Shown here: positions 1 through 8,480 of the stretch, piece after piece
Layout of the letters: each line of letters opens with the position of its first letter
Position numbering within the stretch: the stretch's first letter is position 1
Assembly: GCA_910589035.1 (NCBI GenBank)
Contig: CAJUSI010000015.1
Coordinates: forward strand, 1 to 64,000
Reading direction: 5' to 3'
Length of the DNA: 64,000 nucleotides
Source of the DNA: an uncultured Acetatifactor sp.
GTDB taxonomy: Bacteria; Bacillota; Clostridia; Lachnospirales; Lachnospiraceae
Notes under the pieces: generated by a model
Seen by the model: only the letters and a program-made list of their open reading frames with translations
What the model was told of the DNA's origin: nothing
Database searches by the model: none
Made by a program: the position numbers and the translations under genes

Positions 1-57
1 CGGTAGAGCACTTGACTTTTAATCAAGTTGTCTGGGGTTCGAATCCCCAATGTCTCA
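1..57 (+). tRNA. tRNA-Lys (anticodon TTT), 5' end cut by window edge
   Basis: The anticodon stem CTTGA/TCAAG at 11-15 and 23-27 encloses a 7-base loop with TTT at 18-20, which reads lysine codons. The T arm is TGGGG-TTCGAAT-CCCCA at 33-49. The 3' acceptor strand is at 50-56, with discriminator A57 and no encoded CCA. The 5' acceptor strand and part of the D arm lie outside the window. Confidence 0.93.
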
Positions 58-197
58 CTGTGTAATGAGTACAGTTAATCTGTTGGTGCATTACCGTCTC
101 TGTTGAAAGATTCCTGCCGGAATCATTTTGTCTCTGACATGTGATCTGGAACAGGAATTTTTTATTTTTCCTTTCTTACTTTTCACCAAAACTTTCC

Positions 198-227
198 AAC
201 ATATTTTCTTTTCCCCGGGTCATACTA
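198..227 (+). promoter_or_regulatory. Candidate SigG/SigF-type forespore promoter for the SASP gene
   Basis: CATACTA at 221-227 matches the -10 element of forespore sigma factors, and AACATA at 198-203 shares CATA with the TGCATA-type -35, with 17 bases between. This fits the known control of alpha/beta SASP genes by SigG. Transcription would begin near 234, giving a leader of about 100 bases. Assigned from motif and context only. Confidence 0.6.
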
Positions 228-261
228 AGATCAAGATAAGATGCAGCAAACACTTAAACTG

Positions 262-300
262 ATCTTCAGGATAAGTGCGGGCGGCACTTATCTTGAAGAT
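262..300 (+). promoter_or_regulatory. Long hairpin in the SASP leader
   Basis: Bases 262-278 pair with 284-300 across a 5-base loop, about 17 pairs with one imperfect position. No U-tract follows, so it is not a normal terminator. It ends 18 bases before the ribosome binding site at 319-326 and could stabilise the mRNA or affect initiation; that role is inferred. Confidence 0.5.
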
Positions 301-332
301 AGAGTAGAATCTTTTACGAGGAGGTGAAAAAA

Positions 333-533
333 ATGTCCGGAAACAGAAGTAATAAAGTAGAAGTACCTGAAGCAAAGGCAGCTATGGATCGTTTTAAGAC
401 CGAGGTTGCATCCGAGCTTGGTGTAAACCTGAAGGAAGGCTACAACGGTGATCTGACTTCCCGTGAGGCCGGTTCCATCGGCGGTGAGATGGTACGTCGT
501 ATGATCAAAAAGCAGGAAGAGCAGATGAAGTAA
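333..533 (+). CDS. Alpha/beta-type small acid-soluble spore protein (SASP)
   Basis: A 66-residue DNA-binding protein that coats and protects DNA in the dormant spore and is degraded by the germination protease GPR. The family signature GSIGGEMVRRMI is near the C-terminus, and KTEVASELGV resembles the GPR cleavage region. The ATG at 333 is chosen because GAGGAGGTG at 319-326 is the ribosome binding site; an in-frame GTG at 324 lies inside that site and is unlikely to be used. A single-gene unit with its own forespore-type promoter and a downstream terminator. Confidence 0.95.
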   Translation: MSGNRSNKVEVPEAKAAMDRFKTEVASELGVNLKEGYNGDLTSREAGSIGGEMVRRMIKKQEEQMK

Positions 534-547
534 GGCTCCCCGGCTGA

Positions 548-584
548 GACAATAGAATCCGCGCTTTGCGAACCTTCTATTGTC
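548..584. repeat. 10-bp perfect inverted repeat downstream of the SASP gene
   Basis: GACAATAGAA at 548-557 is repeated inverted at 575-584 with a 17-base loop, 14 bases after the SASP stop and just before the strong terminator. It may protect the 3' end or act as an accessory stem. Function unknown. Confidence 0.45.
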
Positions 585-593
585 AATAAAATT

Positions 594-624
594 CGGGCCA
601 AGGCATTCGCCTTGGCCCGCTTTT
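594..624. terminator. Rho-independent terminator, probably bidirectional
   Basis: A perfect 10-bp stem CGGGCCAAGG/CCTTGGCCCG (594-603 and 610-619) with a 6-base loop is followed by CTTTT on the plus strand and by an AT-rich ATTTTAT tail on the minus strand. It lies between the SASP gene and the convergent transaldolase gene and can serve both. Confidence 0.88.
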
Positions 625-628
625 CCTG

Positions 629-1282
629 TTATTCGCCGAATACGGCCCTGTAATCAGCCTGGAATTTCGCGATTCCCGCATCGGTCAGGGGATGCCTCAC
701 CATCTGCTCGATAACGCCGTAGGGAACCGTGGCGATGTCTGCGCCGGCCAGGGCACAGTCGGTTACATGAACCGGATTCCGCACACTTGCCGCAATGATC
801 TGCGTATCCAGGTCCGTTACGGCAAAGATATCTGCAATCTCCCTGATCAGATCCACACCCCTCTGGCTGATATCATCCAGTCTGCCCAGGAAAGGAGACA
901 CGAAAGCAGCGCCGGCGCGAGCCGCCAGCAATGCCTGATTGGCGGTAAAAATTAATGTGACGTTCACCTTAATTCCCTCGGAGGAAAGCGCCTTGCAGGC
1001 CTTCAGTCCCTCCACTGTCATGGGAATCTTCACAACCATATTGGGGTGAATGCCCGCTATCTGCCTGCCCTCCCGTATCATTCCTTCCGCATCCGCGGTG
1101 GTTGCCTTCACTTCTCCGCTGATGGGCCCGTCCACAATGGACGCGATCTCGGCGATCACCTCTTCGAATACCCTGCCTTCCTTCGCTATCAGGGAAGGAT
1201 TGGTGGTAACTCCGCAGATAACCCCCATATCGTTTGCCTTCCTGATATCCTCTACCTTTGCAGTATCAATAAAAAAACGCAT
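629..1282 (-). CDS. tal: Transaldolase / fructose-6-phosphate aldolase-like (short form)
   Basis: A 217-residue single-domain (beta/alpha)8 enzyme of the small transaldolase (TalC/FSA) family. It transfers a dihydroxyacetone unit in the non-oxidative pentose phosphate pathway, or cleaves fructose 6-phosphate. The N-terminal FFIDTA, the VTTNPSL motif near residue 25 and the Schiff-base lysine in MVVKIPMT (about K85) are all present. Length is normal. AGGAG precedes the ATG by 8 bases. Transaldolase and FSA activities cannot be separated safely from sequence here. Monocistronic, convergent with the SASP gene. Confidence 0.93.
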   Translation of the reverse strand: MRFFIDTAKVEDIRKANDMGVICGVTTNPSLIAKEGRVFEEVIAEIASIVDGPISGEVKATTADAEGMIREGRQIAGIHPNMVVKIPMTVEGLKACKALSSEGIKVNVTLIFTANQALLAARAGAAFVSPFLGRLDDISQRGVDLIREIADIFAVTDLDTQIIAASVRNPVHVTDCALAGADIATVPYGVIEQMVRHPLTDAGIAKFQADYRAVFGE

Positions 1283-1466
1283 TTCACTCTCTCCTCTCTT
1301 TATCAGTTTGCAGCTCCGGTGTTCTTGCTTTTACGGCACTGCCATAGAATCCGGGTCAGGATTCTATCATTTGAATTACATTATATCCTCTTTTGTAAAA
1401 AGCTTCAATACAAATAATAATAGATAAATACCGATTCAGGAAAAGCTGATTCAGGGGAATAGAATT

Positions 1467-2369
1467 TTATTCCAAAAGCCTGCATAATTTCCCCTCCAGG
1501 CTTTCCATATCAGGAATACGCTCCCCTGCTTCCTCCCGCGTGCAAATATCCAGGACGCGTAAGAGCCCGGCCTTCAGAGCCTTCTGTGCCCTCTCCTGTC
1601 TCCTGCCGCCTCTGTTCCGTGGAAGCCCCCTCCTTTCCGGAAATCCTCCTGCTTTGCCATTACACCCTCCGGCCCCCAAAAATCCACCTCTCTCCGACAG
1701 CCTGCACCTTCCCTTCCCCGATGTCTCCCCTTCCTTCTCTCCCATGGCCGCCCGGAGCGTCTGTCCCAGCCCATATATGTCACAGGAAGCTGTCAGGACT
1801 CCTCCTCTTTGCAGTTGTTCCGGAGCCGCAAAGCCGGGAGAACCTGCACGGGAGGTTATTTTTTCATTCAGCGAACAGACACAGCCCAGGTCGATTAGCC
1901 TGAGCCTGCCATCCTGGCACAGTATAATATTGGCAGGCTTGATATCCCGAAACAGGAATCTCTCCTCCCTCCCGTGGAGATACTTCAGGCCTGCGGCCAG
2001 CTCCAGACCCATACCTGCGGTCCTTGCTGCCGAAAAGCCTCCCCGCCGCTCCAGCATATCCTCCAGGCTGCTTCCCGCTATGTATTCCCTCAGAAGGAAG
2101 CCCCTGCCGCCCTCCTTCCAGAAGTCGGAATACCGGGGAAAAAGCGGATGGTGCAGCAGGTCCAGAATCCGGGCTTCCCGTTCCAGAATCCCCTCGTTTT
2201 CACTGATTTTACAGGTATAACTTTCTCCGCCGGAAGCCGTCTCCACCCAATACACCCTTGAAAAGGAGCCCACGCCCAACAGCTTCCGGCATAGATATCC
2301 TCTGCGGGCAAGCATTCTTTTATCCTGATAGATATCCCGTCTTTTCCCTGCCTCCTTATTGCTATGCAT
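1467..2369 (-). CDS. Hanks-type serine/threonine protein kinase, cytosolic, no PASTA domains
   Basis: A 300-residue protein with the kinase fold from about residue 25: glycine-rich loop GVGSFSRV (32-39), ATP lysine in TCKI (K54), catalytic loop FRDIKPANI (140-148, Phe replacing the usual His of HRD), DLG instead of DFG (160-162) and an APE motif (182-184). Residues 213-262 are Gly/Arg/Glu-rich and low in complexity, where a normal kinase C-lobe would sit, so the C-lobe is short or degenerate. There is no membrane segment. GGGAGGAG lies about 9 bases before the ATG. Catalytic residues are intact, so activity is plausible; the substrate is unknown. Confidence 0.85.
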   Translation of the reverse strand: MHSNKEAGKRRDIYQDKRMLARRGYLCRKLLGVGSFSRVYWVETASGGESYTCKISENEGILEREARILDLLHHPLFPRYSDFWKEGGRGFLLREYIAGSSLEDMLERRGGFSAARTAGMGLELAAGLKYLHGREERFLFRDIKPANIILCQDGRLRLIDLGCVCSLNEKITSRAGSPGFAAPEQLQRGGVLTASCDIYGLGQTLRAAMGEKEGETSGKGRCRLSERGGFLGAGGCNGKAGGFPERRGLPRNRGGRRQERAQKALKAGLLRVLDICTREEAGERIPDMESLEGKLCRLLE

Positions 2370-2868
2370 CGGTCACATCTCCTCCCTGTACATTTTTTTG
2401 CATTGGGCACATTCCCTCCCTGCCCACTGGTTTTATGTTGTTTTCCGCATCGCAGACACAGTCCGCCCTCTTCCCGCGCCGTCGGTTCCGACGCCATATC
2501 CATTGTACTTCCTGACCGTGAAATTTTTCACCTGTGTGACTGTAATCCACTTACAAACGATCCAAACGCGGATGCGTAAGCAGACACAGATGATGGCTTA
2601 TGAGCGCTTGATTCACAACCAGATTGTTCGCATTCTGGTATAATTCTGATTCCAAATTGTACGGATTGGAATATAGGATGATGATTTGAAGATTCAGATG
2701 ACGGCAGCTCCTCAGACGGAAGCGCCTTCCTGAATTTATGACATTAGGATTCTACATAGGAACCCCCAACTTTGACATCGGAATTCCCTCACATGAGGTT
2801 TCCGGTTTTGACATCGGAATTCCCTCACATGAGGCTTCCAATTTTGAAAAAAGAAATCAAAGAAGATT
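2370..2868. other. Intergenic region between the rseP 3' end and the kinase gene
   Basis: About 500 bases with no convincing gene. It holds a 36-bp duplication at 2771-2842. A Cys-rich reading frame on the minus strand (2362-2550) overlaps the kinase start by 8 bases but has no ribosome binding site and no recognisable family. Confidence 0.5.
2771..2842. repeat. Two tandem copies of a 36-bp repeat
   Basis: The unit beginning TTTGACATCGGAATTCCCTC starts at 2771 and again at 2807, with a few changes near the end of the second copy. It lies about 30 bases past the rseP stop. One of several minisatellites in the window. Confidence 0.85.
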
Positions 2869-3936
2869 TTATTTCATAAAAATATTCGACAGATCATTGA
2901 AGAAAATAAATACCATCAAAATCATGAAAAACACCAGGCCGATAAAATGGACCATCCCCTCCTTCTCGGGCGGTACCGGCTTTCCCCTGATGACCTCCAC
3001 CAGCAGGAATACCAGCCTGCCGCCGTCCAGCGCAGGAATCGGAAGGAGATTCAATATCCCCAGGTTCACGGACAGCATCAGCGTGATCTCCATCATACTC
3101 AGCAGGACGCTCTCCCAGCCGTATGCCTTGGCGGCATCATAGGTTTTGCCCACGACGTTTACGGCTATACCCACCGGCCCTGCCACATCCTGGCGGGAAA
3201 CCTTGCCCCTGAATATCATTCCCAGGCTTTTGTAGGTGGCCTTCACATAGTACCGGATCTCATACCAGGCGTATTTAAAGGTAGAAAAGCCCTTTGGCTG
3301 AACAAATTCCCCGTTCATCACGCCCAGCATGTAGATTCCCGAAGCTTCGTCGTACCGAGGCGTCACCATGGCAGTATGCCTTATGCCATCCCTTTCGTAG
3401 ACCACCTCCAGCTCCCCGCCCCGATAGCTTGCCTGCATATACAGAGATATTTCCTGATACAGACAGATCTTTTCCCCGTTAAGAGAAATAATTCTGTCCC
3501 CATCCTGCAGGCCGGCCGCCTCCGCGCCTCCGCCCTGAGCCACCTGTGTGGCGATCGGATCCCGAATGCCCACAACATCCGTTACATTCACCATAATAAA
3601 GGCTATGACAAACGCCAGGATAAAGTTAAAAATCGGTCCTGCCGCCACCGTGGAAATTCTTCCCCAGACACTTGCCTTCTGAAAGGAACCCTCGCTCACC
3701 TCTCCCTCCTGGGCCATCAGTCCGTCTTCTCCCTCAAACATACAGGCTCCGCCTATGGGAAACAGCTTCAGAGAGTATTTCGTACCTTTTTTCTTAAAAG
3801 AGAGGAGGCTGGGACCCATTCCCACGGCAAACTCCACCACATGAATCCCATTGGCCTTTGCCAGAAGAAAATGTCCGAATTCGTGGGCTATCACCACTAC
3901 CCCGAATATGACGATAAAGAAAATTACTGTCATCAT
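2869..3936 (-). CDS. rseP: RIP metalloprotease RseP/RasP (site-2 protease)
   Basis: A 355-residue integral membrane zinc protease that makes the second, intramembrane cut in regulated proteolysis of anti-sigma factors and clears signal peptides. HEFGH at residues 18-22 lies in the first membrane segment, a PDZ domain follows in the middle, and NLLPIPALDGG near residue 300 provides the second zinc-binding element. The gene is last in the pyrH-frr-uppS-cdsA-dxr-rseP series, and its ATG directly follows the dxr TAA, so the two are translationally coupled. Confidence 0.96.
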   Translation of the reverse strand: MMTVIFFIVIFGVVVIAHEFGHFLLAKANGIHVVEFAVGMGPSLLSFKKKGTKYSLKLFPIGGACMFEGEDGLMAQEGEVSEGSFQKASVWGRISTVAAGPIFNFILAFVIAFIMVNVTDVVGIRDPIATQVAQGGGAEAAGLQDGDRIISLNGEKICLYQEISLYMQASYRGGELEVVYERDGIRHTAMVTPRYDEASGIYMLGVMNGEFVQPKGFSTFKYAWYEIRYYVKATYKSLGMIFRGKVSRQDVAGPVGIAVNVVGKTYDAAKAYGWESVLLSMMEITLMLSVNLGILNLLPIPALDGGRLVFLLVEVIRGKPVPPEKEGMVHFIGLVFFMILMVFIFFNDLSNIFMK

Positions 3937-5094
3937 TTATGGTTCAATCCTTCCTATAAAATCGCTGATAGACTCATAAGTCCTCTGTTCCGTTTCCAGA
4001 ATCTCCTCCACCGTGGGATCGGCAATCAGCTCATGACCCTCCATGGCCGCCTCGATCAGCCTGGTAATCCCGGGATAGGAGATCCTGTGATCCAGGAATA
4101 ATTGCACTGCCCTCTCATTGGCAGCATTATACACGGTGGGCATACTTCCGCCCATGCGGGCCGCCCGGTAGGCCAGTGCAAGCCCTATGAAGGTATCCGT
4201 ATCCGGCTTTTCAAAGGTGAGCTGTCCCAGCTCAAAGAGATCCACCCTTTTTCCTTCCATATACCTTCTGTCAGGATAAAAAAGCGCATACTGAATGGGC
4301 AGCTTCATATCGGGCGCCCCCATCTGGGCGATAATGCTCCCGTCCGCATACTGTACGGCGGAATGCATGATGCTCTGGGGATGCACCACCACCTGAATCT
4401 GATCCAGTTCCACACCGAAGAGCCATTTGGCCTCCATTACCTCCAGCCCCTTATTCACAAGGGTGGAGGAATCGATGGTCACCTTGCGTCCCATATTCCA
4501 GTTGGGGTGCCGGAGAGCATCCTCCGGCCGGATATCCTGAAGCTGTTCCCGTGTCCGTCCCCGGAAGGGCCCGCCGGAGGCTGTCAGCAGAATTTTCTCT
4601 ATGCGTGACGGATTCTCTCCGTTCAGAGACTGGAATATGGCGCTGTGCTCACTGTCCACCGGGAGGATCTTCACCCCGTATTTTTCCGCCAGGGGCATAA
4701 TGATATGCCCCGCCGTCACCAGAGTCTCCTTGTTTGCCAGGGCAATATCCTTTCCCGCCTGAATGGCCGCAATGGTGGGTCTAATCCCAATCATTCCCAC
4801 AATTCCGGTCACCAATACCTGACTGCGGGGCATAGAAGCAATTTCCAGAAGCCCCTCCATACCGGAAAGTATCCTGACATCCAGGTCTGCCACCCTCACA
4901 CGCAGATCGGCTGCCGCCTCTTCCTTCCACATGCACACGGCTTCCGGACGGAATTCCCGGATCTGCTCTTCCATTCTATCCACATTTGTGCCCGCGGCCA
5001 GTCCCACCACTTCCAGATCCGGATTGCTCCGCACAATCTCCAGAGTCTGGGTGCCGATGGAACCGGTGGAACCCAATATCGCTATTCTTTTCAT
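3937..5094 (-). CDS. dxr: 1-deoxy-D-xylulose 5-phosphate reductoisomerase
   Basis: Converts DXP to 2-C-methyl-D-erythritol 4-phosphate with NADPH, the committed step of the non-mevalonate isoprenoid pathway. The NADPH loop GSTGSIGTQTL is at the N-terminus, and the metal/substrate residues lie in VDSEHSA and the later SSTLVNKGLEVMEA and HPQS motifs. The start is set at ATG 5094 (MKRIAILG), which has GGAG six bases upstream and fits the family; an in-frame ATG at 5118 would add 8 residues. About 385 residues, normal length. Confidence 0.96.
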   Translation of the reverse strand: MKRIAILGSTGSIGTQTLEIVRSNPDLEVVGLAAGTNVDRMEEQIREFRPEAVCMWKEEAAADLRVRVADLDVRILSGMEGLLEIASMPRSQVLVTGIVGMIGIRPTIAAIQAGKDIALANKETLVTAGHIIMPLAEKYGVKILPVDSEHSAIFQSLNGENPSRIEKILLTASGGPFRGRTREQLQDIRPEDALRHPNWNMGRKVTIDSSTLVNKGLEVMEAKWLFGVELDQIQVVVHPQSIMHSAVQYADGSIIAQMGAPDMKLPIQYALFYPDRRYMEGKRVDLFELGQLTFEKPDTDTFIGLALAYRAARMGGSMPTVYNAANERAVQLFLDHRISYPGITRLIEAAMEGHELIADPTVEEILETEQRTYESISDFIGRIEP

Positions 5095-5240
5095 GTTCCT
5101 CTCCAATGCAATTTCCATATATCTGCCTGCATTTACCTTTTGTTCATTACAGCAGAAAGCCTGCGCCGCAGCAGCTCCTCATACAAACCGGACATTTCAC
5201 TGATTGAAGCCGCGACGAGCTCCCGCAAAGCCGGCCGTAA

Positions 5241-6071
5241 TCAGGCTCCCGCCGTCAACAGCAAAACCGTCAGAAAATAGGTCATGGGCGCGGTCACGAT
5301 CACACTGTCAAATCTGTCCATGATACCGCCATGCCCGGGAATCAGCTTCCCGTAATCCTTTATGTCCATATTGCGCTTAATGGCCGACGCCGCCAGATCT
5401 CCCACCATGCTCATGACGGCTCCCACGGCGCAGATCAGCGCAATTATCCACGCCATATTCCCATCGGGGAAGGCTTTCTCCACAAAAAAGAAGCCGTACA
5501 GCCACCCGATCAAAGCCGCACCCAGAACGCCGCCGATGCAGCCCTCCAGGGATTTCTTAGGACTTAAGACCGGGAATATTTTCTTCCTGCCGATCAGCTT
5601 TCCCACCACATAAGCGCAGGTGTCGCAGCCCCAGGCACTGATGAGAATCATCCACACCGTGTATATTCCCTCCCGGCACATCCGTGTCTGGTAAATGAAG
5701 GACAGCAGCACGGGCGCATACAGATAGGAAAAAACAGCCGCCGTCACCTGCCCCGCTCCGTATCTGGGAAACAGGAACACATAGGCAAACATGACCGCCA
5801 GAAAGACACCCACCGCACACATCATAAGCAGCATGAAATCCCCGGTAAAATACAGCAAAAGGTAATATCCGGTAATCCCCAGAAATCCGATGATTTCCAG
5901 GCCGTTGGGCTTCTTCTCATCCGAGGCGCATTTCAGGGCCCTGGTCAGCTCCCGAAAGGCAATCAGGGATATGACCCACAGCAGGAGCGCCAGCGGAATC
6001 CCCCCCAGGCTCATGGCGCCGATTGCTACAGCCAGCAAAACCACGCCGCTTGCCAGTCTGGTCCAAAACAT
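5241..6071 (-). CDS. cdsA: Phosphatidate cytidylyltransferase (CDP-diglyceride synthase)
   Basis: A multi-pass membrane enzyme making CDP-diacylglycerol from phosphatidate and CTP for phospholipid synthesis. It has about seven hydrophobic segments, and the C-terminal signature region SAIKRNMDIKDYGKLIPGHG followed by GIMDRFDS is intact. The ATG at 6071 is chosen because GAGGAGG lies 9 bases before it; the ATG at 6089 would precede that site. About 276 residues. A gap of about 146 bases separates it from dxr. Confidence 0.95.
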   Translation of the reverse strand: MFWTRLASGVVLLAVAIGAMSLGGIPLALLLWVISLIAFRELTRALKCASDEKKPNGLEIIGFLGITGYYLLLYFTGDFMLLMMCAVGVFLAVMFAYVFLFPRYGAGQVTAAVFSYLYAPVLLSFIYQTRMCREGIYTVWMILISAWGCDTCAYVVGKLIGRKKIFPVLSPKKSLEGCIGGVLGAALIGWLYGFFFVEKAFPDGNMAWIIALICAVGAVMSMVGDLAASAIKRNMDIKDYGKLIPGHGGIMDRFDSVIVTAPMTYFLTVLLLTAGA

Positions 6072-6144
6072 AATATCATTCCTCCTCATTTGGCTGTTTT
6101 CTCAGAAACCGTGCGGAACAATTCCTCAGGAATCACACCGGCGC

Positions 6145-6864
6145 TCAACCGGATGAAAGCCCCCCATGCCTTCTGTCTCTATGATTATATGCTTCCACAG
6201 CTTTTATCAATTCTTCCCTGGTAAAATCGGGCCAGGGAATCGGAGTAAAATAGAATTCCGTGTAAGCCAGCTGCCACAGCAGAAAATTGGAAATTCTCTG
6301 TTCATTGCAGGTACGGATCAGCAGATCCGGCTCCGGCAGTCCCGCCGTATCCAGGAACCCGCTCATACGCTCCTCTGTGATTTCATGACTTTTCAGCCTG
6401 CCTGCCTCCGCCTCTTCCGCTATTTTTTTAACGGCACGGACAATCTCGTCCCTGCCCCCGTAATTGATGGCGATCTGGAAATGAAGGCCGTCGTTATTCT
6501 TCGTCGCCTCCTCCAGTTCCTGAATTCTGGTGCGGATATCCTCGTCAAGGCGGGATTTATCGCCCAGAACCCTGACGCACATACGGTTTTTCTCCGCAGT
6601 CTTCAGGCAGGTTTTCATATAATTGCGCAGAAGCTTCATCAGTGCAGCCACCTCGTCCTGGGGGCGGCTCCAGTTCTCCGTGGAAAAAGCATATACCGTC
6701 AGATACTGTATTCCCATTTTGTAGGCCGCCTCGCAGATGGTCTCCACATTCTTCGCTCCCTGAACATGCCCATAGTTGCGGGGCATTCCCCTTGCCTTTG
6801 CCCATCTGCCGTTTCCGTCCAGTATGATCGCCACATGCCGGGGCATATTGTTTTCGTCGCTCAT
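6145..6864 (-). CDS. uppS: Isoprenyl transferase (undecaprenyl diphosphate synthase)
   Basis: A 239-residue cis-prenyltransferase that condenses isopentenyl diphosphate units to give the undecaprenyl carrier of cell-wall synthesis. The catalytic region IILDGNGRWAK (Asp16) and the FSTENWSRP motif are intact, and the C-terminal RTCNEQRISNFLLWQ block is typical. It sits 73 bases upstream of cdsA in the same operon. Confidence 0.96.
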   Translation of the reverse strand: MSDENNMPRHVAIILDGNGRWAKARGMPRNYGHVQGAKNVETICEAAYKMGIQYLTVYAFSTENWSRPQDEVAALMKLLRNYMKTCLKTAEKNRMCVRVLGDKSRLDEDIRTRIQELEEATKNNDGLHFQIAINYGGRDEIVRAVKKIAEEAEAGRLKSHEITEERMSGFLDTAGLPEPDLLIRTCNEQRISNFLLWQLAYTEFYFTPIPWPDFTREELIKAVEAYNHRDRRHGGLSSG

Positions 6865-6978
6865 CCCTGTATCACTCCTTTACCGCAGCTTCTTCCGGCT
6901 CTGCCAGACAGCGCCTCTTCCGATGCCGGCCAGGCCCTGCAGGGCATCCTTCCCTGGTTCCGGCGCCGGCAAAGCCGT

Positions 6979-7009
6979 GGGGGAGCGGATTTGTTATATC
7001 CGCTCCCCC
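6979..7009 (-). promoter_or_regulatory. Strong GC hairpin between frr and uppS
   Basis: Bases 6979-6990 (GGGGGAGCGGAT) pair perfectly with 6998-7009 around a 7-base loop. No U-tract follows on the minus strand, so it is more likely an mRNA processing or stability element than a full terminator within the operon. Confidence 0.5.
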
Positions 7010-7048
7010 GGCATCCGTATCGATGTATCCCTACGGAATTCCTGCCCT

Positions 7049-7600
7049 CTATACAGTCATAATCTCCTTGGATTTCTTCTCCATCATGGAATCTACTTCC
7101 TTAATGTATTTATCGGTGGTCTTCTGCAGCTGATCCTCCAGCTGCTTAATCTCATCCTCAGACACATCCGTCTTGCCCAGCTTCTTCAGGGAATCATTGC
7201 CATCCCTGCGGATATTCCTGATTGCAACCTTGCTCTCCTCGGCCTTCTTCCTTACATCCTTTACCAGATCTTTTCTGCGCTCTCCGGTAAGCTCCGGGAA
7301 AACGAGCCGGATCACGCTTCCGTCGTTGGAAGGGTTAATGCCCACATCAGAAGTCATGATTGCCTTTTCAATGGCCTTAATCAGGGACTTGTCCCAGGGA
7401 GCAATCTGCAGAATCCTGGCCTCCGGCACTGTTACATTTCCCACCTGCTGAATGGGAGTGGGCGTTCCGTAATAATCCACCCGAAGCTTATCCAGAATAT
7501 GAGGATTGGCCCGTCCGGCACGGATACCGTTATAATCCCCTTCCAGATACTCGATTGCCTTTTTCATCCTATCCTCGTACTGCTGTAATCTGGCGTCCAT
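7049..7600 (-). CDS. frr: Ribosome recycling factor
   Basis: A 183-residue protein that splits post-termination ribosomes together with EF-G. The family blocks are clear: an early RAGRANPHILDKL, then YYGTPTPIQQVGNV, and APWDKSLIKAIEKAI. Length is normal. Located 34 bases downstream of pyrH, with uppS after it. Confidence 0.97.
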   Translation of the reverse strand: MDARLQQYEDRMKKAIEYLEGDYNGIRAGRANPHILDKLRVDYYGTPTPIQQVGNVTVPEARILQIAPWDKSLIKAIEKAIMTSDVGINPSNDGSVIRLVFPELTGERRKDLVKDVRKKAEESKVAIRNIRRDGNDSLKKLGKTDVSEDEIKQLEDQLQKTTDKYIKEVDSMMEKKSKEIMTV

Positions 7601-7634
7601 AATTTCGTCTCTCCTTTTCGCTTATTCTGTCCTT

Positions 7635-8366
7635 TTATACCAGTACCTTGGTTCCGCTGAAGCTGCCCTTCACCGTATTCACAATGCTGTTCTCCTCATT
7701 CAGGCCGAATACCCACATAGGCATCCGATTGTCCCGGGCCAGAATAGAAGCCGTCATATCCACCACCTGAAGGTTCTTCGCTATGACCTCGTCGATGGTG
7801 ACCTCACTGTATTTTACCGCCTTCGGATTCTTTCCGGGATCGTCGTCATATACGCCGTCTATGGATTTGGCCAGCAGAATCACCTCCGCCTCCACCTCCA
7901 CGGCGCGCAGCACCACGCCGGTATCCGTGGAAAAATACGGATGTCCCGTGCCCCCCGCGAAGAAAACCACCTGTCCTGCTTCAAAGCATGCACACGCCCT
8001 GTCCTTGGAAAAAAGCTCCGTGAAAGAGCCGCATGCAAAAGGCGTCATAATATTGGTTCTCATTCCCTCGGAACGGAAAATCTCCGACACATAGATACAG
8101 TTCATAACCGTTGCCAGCATACCGATCTGATCCGCCTTGGTGCGGTCAATGCTCTCGCTGGTTCTTCCCCTCCAGAAATTGCCGCCTCCGATCACGATGC
8201 CGATCTGGATTCCCTCATCGGTCAGCTGTTTCACCTGCAGAGCCACCTTCCTGACCGTTCCTTCATCAAAACCCGTCTTTTTTGCACCCGCCAGGGCCTC
8301 ACCGCTTAATTTCAGTAATATTCTGCGCGTTGCTGTCACACCCCTTTCTTTCCCGGGAAAACTCAC
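7635..8366 (-). CDS. pyrH: UMP kinase
   Basis: Phosphorylates UMP to UDP using ATP; amino-acid kinase fold, usually hexameric. The ILLKLSGEALAG motif, GGGNFWRGR and the DDPGKNPKA/VKYSEVT segment are characteristic. Start choice is uncertain. GTG at 8366 has AGGGAG seven bases upstream and gives 243 residues; GTG at 8339 (VTATRRILLKL) gives 234 residues and fits homolog length better but has a poorly spaced site. An open frame extends to 8477 without family similarity. Confidence 0.93.
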   Translation of the reverse strand: MSFPGKERGVTATRRILLKLSGEALAGAKKTGFDEGTVRKVALQVKQLTDEGIQIGIVIGGGNFWRGRTSESIDRTKADQIGMLATVMNCIYVSEIFRSEGMRTNIMTPFACGSFTELFSKDRACACFEAGQVVFFAGGTGHPYFSTDTGVVLRAVEVEAEVILLAKSIDGVYDDDPGKNPKAVKYSEVTIDEVIAKNLQVVDMTASILARDNRMPMWVFGLNEENSIVNTVKGSFSGTKVLV

Positions 8367-8480
8367 TCCCCCGCTCCCTGTTCCTTTGCCATCTGTGCCA
8401 ATATATTCTCCATTCCCCCGACACCCGGAATCTGTAAGGCGCTGTACGAAAAATGCTGCCCCTGCATTTACCGGCACCTT

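Noticed and set aside
2362..2550. Cys-rich minus-strand frame overlapping the kinase start by 8 bases
   Set aside because: No ribosome binding site, no recognisable zinc-ribbon spacing and no neighbour support; probably a chance frame in GC-rich DNA.
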